A DNA stretch of 64,000 bases, taken from Paracoccaceae bacterium. Lineage in GTDB: Bacteria > Pseudomonadota > Alphaproteobacteria > Rhodobacterales > Rhodobacteraceae. The position numbers were made by a program, and so were the translations under genes. The stretch covers positions 1 through 64,000 of the forward strand of contig JAJEHS010000004.1 in the NCBI GenBank assembly GCA_022823605.1. The letters are read 5' to 3'. Position 1 is the stretch's first letter, and each line of letters begins with the position of its first letter. The notes beneath the pieces are model-generated. The model ran no database searches, was not told the origin of the DNA, and saw only the letters and a program-made list of their open reading frames with translations. Positions 57,583 to 64,000 of this stretch are shown piece after piece.

Positions 57583-60063
57583 TCAAGAAGGAAACAAACC
57601 CCGCTGGTTGGCGAATTTCATGTAGGGATCAAATGCTTTAGCGATATCATCAGAAGATATATCATAATCAGTAATGTCATATCGATGCCTTGACTCCTTC
57701 TTTCGTGCATGTTCCTGCTTAGTCAACCAGGTTTGCATATTTGCCAAGGATGAATCATCCAATTCCCATTCGAAATTGTCATAAATCTTGTGTACAGTTT
57801 CAATTGGATCCTTGACCAGATCTTGATAACGAATATCCATGAACCGGTTATCAAGTTCGGGGGACGATTCCCGCATGGCCATTGCCTGATTGAGCATGTC
57901 ACTCATAAATGCAAGTTGTTCCCTTCCAATGTCAATTCGGGATAGTTCATCCCCGAAAATGGCACGCATCCTTTCAATAAAACTAAACCAGGAGCCCATG
58001 AAAGAATCAGGTGTCCGATGAGTCTGGATAAAGACAGCATCCGGATAAGTTTCTACCAAGGTCGTCAATTCTTTAAGATGAAAGGGCATCTTGAGCAACC
58101 AGTTCCGTTGATCATGTGGAAATTTCTGTTTGCGTTGCCAACTGAAATGTTGCAGGATACGGCGATGGTGACGATAGGCTTCCCCTGATCCCGTATTCAT
58201 TATCCAGTCCGCATAACCTGGTACATTATTTACTACTGTAAAAATCCAGCTTGTGAAGGCCAGGTTAAGAAGATAAAAGTCTTCTTCTGGCTCATCGGGA
58301 TCAACATCATGCAAACCTGATAATCTTTCTTGAAGGCCAATTGCATCTGAAATCGATTTAAAATAATTTCTACGCGGATCACGGTTTGTCCATGCAACAT
58401 CCTTGTAATTTCCATCAAGAAGAACCGGGTCGTTCATTTCATAGCGAAGCGGAGACCAGAATCGTTGACCCCTTGACATCAGCCTGTGTAACAGGGTTGT
58501 TCCTGTTCTGTTGATACCGATGATAAATACCGGCTTTGAAATTTTCTCATTTGAAATTTCAGGAAAACACTTTAGTTCGTAAGCCAACTCGGCATTTTTC
58601 AGCAAATTACGTGAGATAAGATATGCGTTGCTTGAAAACCTTTGTCTTGGGAGTTTTTCATTGGTTACTGACTTGAGAGCTTTGATATGTTGGTGAACGG
58701 CATTTTGCATCCATTCTGGAAAGGCAGTTTCATAAGGGATTTGTAGGTTTGTGGCATGTTCTGCGGCCCGCTCAAGTATAGGACCGGTTTTCAATTGAGG
58801 TTCAGGTACCGCCCATGGCCATTGTTCCGGATTATGACAAATCCAGTTGTAGGTACGGTTATGATTAATGACGAGTGGTGGCCAACGCAAATCAAACCTG
58901 CAATCCGTTCGAATAGCCATATCGCTGATTGGTTGGCCGACATTAATTGATCGATTGTTGAATATATAAGGTTGCAAGTAATCAAGCAGAGGCCAGTAAC
59001 TATAAAGCGGTGAATCGCTCCCACGGGTTTGGCACGCCTGCCTAAATTCTTCGTAAGAGACCTTCCTGAAATTGATACCAAAATCACTGTATGTCAATTC
59101 CTCAAATTCTGGATTTGGATTACTGCAGTGATAAATCGGGTATCCTTTCTGCGGATTGAATGAAATCGCCGTACAGATGCGGGCAAGAATATCTGCCGGC
59201 TCATGGTACAGATGTGGTGAAAGACCCGGAGGAGCAATTTTCAGCTCCAAGGCTGCCCCAAATATACGGCAATCGATATCGTAGGCATGGTTGTAGCCAT
59301 TGCTTGCCATATGGGTTTTTGGCAAACGAAAAATTGTTGCTGGCATCTTGCTGGATTGGGCATATCTGATGGCCTGTTCACTCACAAGCTTGCTCCAGAG
59401 ATATCCCACGATGTTGATGGGAAATTTTCTCTTCATTTCATCGATATCCGGCTTTTCGGAATCTGAAATAAAGTACTCCGAGTATTCCTTGGCGAAACCA
59501 AAAAAATATGCCGGAAATACACCTAGTGTCGACGCATAGAAAAGATGTTTCAAGCGGTCTTGCAAACAGAGTTCCAGAATTGATGTCATGCTTCTGGCAT
59601 TGACTTCACGAATTTTATCATATGATGCAATAAGTGCTACATCTGCGGCAAGATGATAAACCGCATCAATCTGTGAACAGAGGTTATCAAAAATACTTTT
59701 GTCAAACCCAAATCTTTCTAGTGTAATATCACCACATATGGCCTTGATTCGACCCGAATGATCATCATCCCAGATTTCTGCTTCGACCATGGCATCTTTA
59801 ATCCGATTAAATGCCATATCATCATCATCGGCACGTACAAGGCAATGGACAATAAGATCCTCTTTTTGTTGAAGCAATTCCTTGAGCCAAAAACGACCGA
59901 TCAACCCTGTTCCACCGGTCAAAAATACATTCCTGAATGCGTCTGCAGGTATTGCTGCGTCTGGTTTTGACCCGGCAAGCACCTTGCGAATTGATGTCTT
60001 GATCATGTCCAGGTCCTGCCTGCATTTCGGTGGAAGTGTACCTTGAAGCCCTGGAATTTCCAT
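57583..60063 (-). CDS. fused thioester reductase and sulfotransferase
   Basis: 826 residues from the ATG at 60063, preceded by AGAAAGG. Residues 45-410 are a thioester-reductase/male-sterility-type short-chain dehydrogenase: NADP loop TGGTGLIG (49-56), catalytic Ser/Thr near 178 and Tyr221-x3-Lys225 (GYLWSK). Such domains release an ACP-bound chain reductively as aldehyde or alcohol. Residues 505-826 are a sulfotransferase: PAPS 5'-phosphosulfate loop GINRTGTTLL (516-525) and the 3'-phosphate region THRTPDSFMGSW (681-692). A linker of about 90 residues joins them. No membrane segment. The synthase has no thioesterase and the cluster makes PAPS, so release then sulfation of a hydroxyl is the natural inference. 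The order of the domains matches that of the two reactions. Confidence 0.9.
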   Translation of the reverse strand: MEIPGLQGTLPPKCRQDLDMIKTSIRKVLAGSKPDAAIPADAFRNVFLTGGTGLIGRFWLKELLQQKEDLIVHCLVRADDDDMAFNRIKDAMVEAEIWDDDHSGRIKAICGDITLERFGFDKSIFDNLCSQIDAVYHLAADVALIASYDKIREVNARSMTSILELCLQDRLKHLFYASTLGVFPAYFFGFAKEYSEYFISDSEKPDIDEMKRKFPINIVGYLWSKLVSEQAIRYAQSSKMPATIFRLPKTHMASNGYNHAYDIDCRIFGAALELKIAPPGLSPHLYHEPADILARICTAISFNPQKGYPIYHCSNPNPEFEELTYSDFGINFRKVSYEEFRQACQTRGSDSPLYSYWPLLDYLQPYIFNNRSINVGQPISDMAIRTDCRFDLRWPPLVINHNRTYNWICHNPEQWPWAVPEPQLKTGPILERAAEHATNLQIPYETAFPEWMQNAVHQHIKALKSVTNEKLPRQRFSSNAYLISRNLLKNAELAYELKCFPEISNEKISKPVFIIGINRTGTTLLHRLMSRGQRFWSPLRYEMNDPVLLDGNYKDVAWTNRDPRRNYFKSISDAIGLQERLSGLHDVDPDEPEEDFYLLNLAFTSWIFTVVNNVPGYADWIMNTGSGEAYRHHRRILQHFSWQRKQKFPHDQRNWLLKMPFHLKELTTLVETYPDAVFIQTHRTPDSFMGSWFSFIERMRAIFGDELSRIDIGREQLAFMSDMLNQAMAMRESSPELDNRFMDIRYQDLVKDPIETVHKIYDNFEWELDDSSLANMQTWLTKQEHARKKESRHRYDITDYDISSDDIAKAFDPYMKFANQRGLFPS

Positions 60064-60265
60064 GTTTGAACCTTTCTGCATCAGTTGTACTTTCTTCAAG
60101 TTGGTATCAAATTTATCAACATATAAAACAACAATTCCACTACTACCATACAAATATTATGATCAAGAAAGTTGGTAACATGTGCATTTTTTATTCGGGA
60201 TACTTACCTTGCTTCAACAATTTGGTCATATTCAGAGATAAAGTACCTGATACCAAATTCTATTA

Positions 60266-60296
60266 CAAAAAAAGGCGGGACCTTCCCGCCTTTTTT
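60266..60296. terminator. orphan terminator behind the porin relic
   Basis: GGCGGGA-CCT-TCCCGCC flanked by an A-run and a T-run, so it can work in both directions. No intact gene ends at it. On the minus strand it follows the porin-like ending at 60319-60351, whose terminator it probably was. Confidence 0.85.
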
Positions 60297-60318
60297 CGTT
60301 TAAATTAACCAGATTTAA

Positions 60319-60351
60319 CTAGAATGAAAAAACAATGGCTGAAGCAAATAC
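60319..60351 (-). pseudogene. relic of a porin 3' end
   Basis: The minus strand reads VFASAIVFSF and a stop, very close to the last residues TLEATIVFSF of the porin at 61-62 kb; a GC hairpin terminator follows in both cases. Upstream the frame meets a stop within about 20 codons and no further porin sequence is recognisable. The likeness is short, so this is suggestive only. Confidence 0.4.
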
Positions 60352-61001
60352 GATAGATTTTCTACTTGTACCTATCTCTCTTTATCTTTGATAACAATAA
60401 TTGCCAAGGATTCTTCGGGCGGAGGAATGATAGGATTCATCAGGACAAGAAGGCCCTTGCCATGGCGAATTCAGATATCATTTCCGGAATGGCCAGGGGA
60501 CTGTCAATCAGGAGAATCAGTGGCCTGTTTCAGTTTCATCATCAAGCCAAGGTGACCCCATTTTGGTTTCGTCAACACTTCAAGTCCACCATTCCTGATT
60601 TGAGCCGACAGGCAAATCCGAATGACACGGATTGAAATCCACCACAAATTCAATTGCCTTTCCAGATAGTTCGAAGCTTGGTTTCCGCAGGAAACCCTGG
60701 CAGTGTAGGATTTTCCGGACTGTACTGATTGACCGGTTGTCATGTGATTTCTTCTTCCCTTTGGAATTCAGCAAACAATATTCGATTAAAAGTTTGGGAA
60801 GGAATCAGGCCAATGATTTTCCCGATCAATGTCCAGCTTGGCATGAGCAGCTTGGAATTATGATTGTTGTTAAAATGATACAGTTTGAATTGATATAAAT
60901 TAACCCCTTCCCTTGTTTCCGGGCATATCTATCAATGGCCTCGGCAGTAATAACACTACCATTCAATAAATTCGATTAACAAGGATAATGGGTAGGTAAT
61001 A
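60352..61001. other. degraded stretch upstream of the porin
   Basis: About 650 bases without a supported gene. Several overlapping frames of 60-90 residues exist on both strands; one on the minus strand (60580-60774) contains NRSISTVRKILHCQGFLRKP, faintly like the helix-turn-helix region of a transposase, but without catalytic residues. Presumably holds the porin promoter at its right end. Confidence 0.35.
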
Positions 61002-62096
61002 ATGAGAAAACTTATCGTATTCGCTTCAACCCTTGCCCTCTCCGGCAGCATGACCTTTGCCATGGATGAGGAGATGATGATGGAGGCCTCGGCACCTTCT
61101 GTAGTAGTGGGAGGTTCAGGCAAGATCGGGGTCAAGAACGTAGATGACAGTTCAAAACCAGATGTCGAGCAATTCCAATTGGTCTGAGCTTACAAGGTGA
61201 CATTCGATTCCACTGGAACGACCGATGGTGGCCTGATGTTCGGAGCCGGTATGTCCATTCGGGATGATACCACTGAAACTGATGATGGTGGTCCTGTTGT
61301 CAAGGGTTCCTATGTATTTGTTGGCGGAGCCGATGGTTCCTGGAAACTGCAGTTCGGTGGCAATGATCCGGGTATCGACCTTGCTGGCGGCTTTGGCGTT
61401 GCCGATGATCACTTCGGTGGTGGGGATGACACGACCATTGCCCTGTCAGGTTCATTTGGAAATACCCAGTACAGGATCACAGCCGCTGATCCAGGAAATG
61501 GAAAGATAGCAAGGGTATTTGATGACACTACTACTGGTGGTGTAAATGAAAGCAATTTTAAGGCCTACCAAGCTGCCAAGGTTGCAGATGGTGACTGGTC
61601 GGTGGGTGTTAGCCATTTGATCAACACGATCAATGTTGGATTTGGTATGGATTCCGAGGGTGGTCTAGCCATTGGTTTAAGTACCAGCTTTTCCGATGTA
61701 ACCACTTCTCTCTATTGGTCCAAATCCGATCATACTGATGTAATTGTTGCAGAAGATCCTGATCCTACTTGTCCCGACAAAATAGCCTCGCAAGAAAACA
61801 TGGGTTTAGGTGTAATGGTTTTGATGTCAGCAGGTGAGGGTACCACTTTCTCGGTTGGTTATTCCACACGCAAACTTGAACAGTCTGGAGCGGATGAAGA
61901 AGGCAATAATGGAACCGCTAAAACCAAGTTGGTAGAGGTTGATTTCTCCTATGATCTCGGTGGTGGGGCTACCCTCAGTGCCGGTATTGACAAAAAGGAT
62001 GCCGAATTCCTGACCTCAGCTGATAGTGGTAATAATGCAATTCTTGGTACAAAGGATATCACGACACTTGAAGCAACAATTGTCTTTTCCTTCTAA
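61002..62096 (+). pseudogene. outer-membrane porin gene interrupted by an in-frame TGA
   Basis: Reading frame with a signal peptide (MRKLIVFASTLALSGSMTFA) and a mature part typical of alphaproteobacterial general porins: GSGKIGV near the start, KVTFDSTGTTDGGLMFGAGM, many alternating strands, and ATIVFSF at the C-terminus, where the final Phe is the outer-membrane assembly signal. After codon 61 (QFQLV) a TGA occurs and the same frame then continues without a stop for about 300 codons, so only one base separates it from an intact 364-residue porin. A GTG at 61197 could restart translation but would lack a signal peptide. Nonsense mutation or sequencing error are the main options. Confidence 0.85.
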
Positions 62097-62120
62097 TTCA
62101 TAGAAAGCAAACAAATAGAA

Positions 62121-62146
62121 AGGGCGGATTATTCCGCCCTTTTTTT
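62121..62146 (+). terminator. rho-independent terminator after the porin
   Basis: AGGGCGGA-TTAT-TCCGCCCT, eight perfect pairs, running into seven to eight T. It lies 25 bases after the porin stop. Conservation of a strong terminator behind the broken gene argues that loss of the gene is recent. Confidence 0.92.
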
Positions 62147-62364
62147 GTAACTGAATTTAGAAAGGTAAATTCCAAGATAAATATGAAATTCATTACACTT
62201 TAGTAATGAACTCAAATAATCTTAAAGTTATTGTAATTCAAAAAAGTGGCAAATCCGAATTTGGTATCAGGCACTCTATCTTTGGACACAGCCGAAATTG
62301 AGTTTTCAATGCAACCTAATGGTTAATTTTGTTTTAAAATACTGATACTTATGAAAAATACCTT

Positions 62365-63507
62365 CTAATTGTTCATGGCTCTCCAGGCACGAACATTTTT
62401 CCTATGTTCGGAATAGCTTTTTGCAAAGGCATGACCACCCTTCCCGTTTGCAACGAAAAAAAGGTAATCGGTCTCTTCAGGATGAAGGGCTGCATGGATT
62501 GACAGGCGAGAGGGGTTGGAAATGGGAGTTGGTGGCAAACCCGGATGAAGGTACGTGTTATAAGGCGTATCCTTTTTCAATTCACTTTGACGAAGCCCTC
62601 TACCCAAATACCCTTTTCCTTCGGTAAGACCATAGATAAGGGTCGGGTCAGTTTGTAAAAGCATGCGCTTGTCAAGACGATTTGAAAAAACCGAAGAAAC
62701 CAATGCCTTCTCCTCGATCAAACCTGTTTCTTTTTCGATTATTGATGCAATAATTAATACTTCCGCAGGAGATTTCAGGTGGGTATCAGCAGGCCTGTTA
62801 TTCCATTCTTCTTCCAAAATTCTGGCTTGATTTGATGCCAGTCGATTTAAAAACTCTGTTCGGTCGGTCGGGTATTTGACTAAATAGGTATTGGGAGCCA
62901 ATGAGCCTTCTGGGGGAATGGCATCAATGTCGCCAACAAAAAATGGTGCATTTTTTAGGGAATTGACAATTTGCCAACTGGTCAAACCCTCGATAATGGT
63001 CACTGAAAGCAAAAATGGAAAGTCATTTTCCAATATGGACCGAATAACCGGGGGTATCTCTCCTTCGTAGATTTCTGAATATATTTCAGCGTAGTTGCCA
63101 GTAACTGGTATCCTTTCCCTTACCTGAAGTGTGTTCCCCGTGCCTGAAAGAATCAATTTGATGGTATATTTGTAAAGGTCTGGACCGGGTTTTGTAATGA
63201 TTGTCAGGACATCTCCCATTGAAGCGCTCGGGGGAATTTCAAATAAACCGTAGTTGAGCTGATTTTGCTTGTTTGCCAAATAAGTTCCGATTTGAAAAAC
63301 CAACTTGCTGTGTATTATTCCCTCTTCAAGAAGGTTGTTGGCAATTCCATCCATATTTGCCCCTTTTTCGATTGTGAAATAAACGGCATCTTGAAGGGGG
63401 CCTGCTTCCTTGAACTTGGATGTTGAATATAACAGCAGACCAGCACCGATAATTACCAAGACCAGGAGAAAGGTAATTATCTCCGAAGGAAATGACTTTA
63501 AAGACAT
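62365..63507 (-). CDS. mltG: endolytic murein transglycosylase MltG
   Basis: Cuts nascent glycan strands in the periplasm and so sets their length. 380 residues with one N-terminal membrane anchor (about residues 8-27) and the YceG domain. The catalytic Glu lies in ILIASIIEKETGL near residue 250; NRLDKRMLLQTDPTLIYGL and YNTYLHPGLPPTPISNPSRLSIHAALHP (blocks) are diagnostic. It starts one base after the fabF stop, the usual fabF-mltG pair. Confidence 0.96.
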   Translation of the reverse strand: MSLKSFPSEIITFLLVLVIIGAGLLLYSTSKFKEAGPLQDAVYFTIEKGANMDGIANNLLEEGIIHSKLVFQIGTYLANKQNQLNYGLFEIPPSASMGDVLTIITKPGPDLYKYTIKLILSGTGNTLQVRERIPVTGNYAEIYSEIYEGEIPPVIRSILENDFPFLLSVTIIEGLTSWQIVNSLKNAPFFVGDIDAIPPEGSLAPNTYLVKYPTDRTEFLNRLASNQARILEEEWNNRPADTHLKSPAEVLIIASIIEKETGLIEEKALVSSVFSNRLDKRMLLQTDPTLIYGLTEGKGYLGRGLRQSELKKDTPYNTYLHPGLPPTPISNPSRLSIHAALHPEETDYLFFVANGKGGHAFAKSYSEHRKNVRAWRAMNN

Positions 63508-63508
63508 T

Positions 63509-64000
63509 TTAGAATTTTGAAAAAATCAATGTTGCGTTGGAACCACCAAAACCAAAGGAGTTTGACATCACATGATTGACATTCCTTTGTTTGGCTAGGT
63601 TTGGAACTAGATCGAACTCACCTGAAACAACTGGATTTTCCAAATTGATCGTGGGAGGTACAATCTGGTCTCTAATTGCCAAGATAGAAAATATAGCTTC
63701 AACTGCACCGGCAGCACCCAGCAAATGGCCAATCGAGGATTTTGTGGATGAAATGGATACATTATCCAATTTAGAGCCAAGCAATTTGCTGACAGCACTC
63801 AATTCTATTGTATCGGCCATGGTTGAAGTACCATGTGCATTAATATAATCCAAATCAGCATTGTTAATTTTTGCCTTGTTCAGAGCCATTGCCATGGATC
63901 TCAACCCACCACTTCCATCCTCGGATGGAGCTGTGATATGATACGCATCGCCAGATAGACCATAACCGGTGATCTCGGCATAAATCTTGGCACCTCGCTT
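63509..64000 (-). CDS. fabF: 3-oxoacyl-ACP synthase II, 3' part (runs off the window)
   Basis: C-terminal 163 residues or so of a chain-elongating ketosynthase of fatty acid synthesis. Visible: the first active-site His in INAHGTSTMADT, the second in KSSIGHLLGAAGA, and the glycine-rich end NSFGFGGSNATLIF. The Cys half lies beyond position 64000. Its sequence is clearly distinct from the KS of the synthase at 43 kb, so the two are not recent duplicates. Confidence 0.96.
   Translation of the reverse strand, partial: KRGAKIYAEITGYGLSGDAYHITAPSEDGSGGLRSMAMALNKAKINNADLDYINAHGTSTMADTIELSAVSKLLGSKLDNVSISSTKSSIGHLLGAAGAVEAIFSILAIRDQIVPPTINLENPVVSGEFDLVPNLAKQRNVNHVMSNSFGFGGSNATLIFSKF

Noticed and set aside
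60580-60774. Possible transposase fragment on the minus strand
   Set aside because: Only a vague helix-turn-helix-like stretch, no catalytic residues, no terminal inverted repeats.
61180-61200. TGA read as tryptophan (altered genetic code) in the porin
   Set aside because: trpD, trpC, moaC and cysD in this window end in TGA and tryptophan is encoded by TGG, so the standard code applies.
1-64000. CRISPR arrays, integrases, prophage genes
   Set aside because: None seen: no regularly spaced repeats and no recombinase or phage structural motifs in any frame I read.

Overview
The window looks like the chromosome of a moderately AT-rich alphaproteobacterium. The gene order supports this: a long-form pstSCA set, trpE-trpG-trpD-trpC-moaC-moeA followed by gltX and gltA, zapA plus a coiled-coil gene divergent from tkt-gap-pgk, an ftsB-like gene before pdhA-pdhB-pdhC with a lipoyl domain on E1 beta, and fabF-mltG. 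I cannot place it below class. The genetic code is standard: several genes end in TGA and tryptophan is TGG.

Layout. 0-5 kb: rpmA and an unusual rplU, then phosphate uptake (pstA, pstC, pstS, minus strand, without pstB). 5.1-14 kb: an accessory stretch behind tRNA-Ser(CGA). It holds a decayed argE, a single-chain methyltransferase/restriction enzyme of the BsuBI/PstI type, an ectoine-hydrolase-like peptidase, a phosphoesterase, a truncated DUF4143 gene, a SoxC-like sulfite dehydrogenase, a cupin and an acetyltransferase. 14-26 kb: aminotransferase, ppiD, tryptophan and molybdopterin genes, gltX and gltA. 26-42 kb: glnE, a short-chain dehydrogenase with a LysR regulator, BolA and monothiol glutaredoxin, zapA, central carbon genes (tkt, gap, pgk), pyruvate dehydrogenase and cysE.

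43.1-60.1 kb is the most interesting region: two convergent arms that together look like one pathway for a sulfated, reduced polyketide or lipid. The plus arm has a 2341-residue single-module, highly reducing polyketide synthase (KS-AT-DH-inactive region-ER-KR-ACP, no thioesterase), then cysD and a cysN-cysC fusion that would supply PAPS. The minus arm has a fused thioester reductase-sulfotransferase, then a membrane-fusion protein and an RND pump. The simplest reading is: the synthase builds a reduced chain on its ACP; the reductase releases it as an aldehyde or alcohol; the fused sulfotransferase sulfates that hydroxyl with PAPS from CysD/CysNC; the RND pump exports it. Product and chain length cannot be read from sequence.

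60.2-64 kb: a relic of a porin 3' end with its terminator, a porin gene broken by an in-frame TGA, then mltG and the 3' part of fabF running off the window. Gene decay recurs in the window: argE, a DUF4143 gene, a nucleotidyltransferase fragment and two porins.
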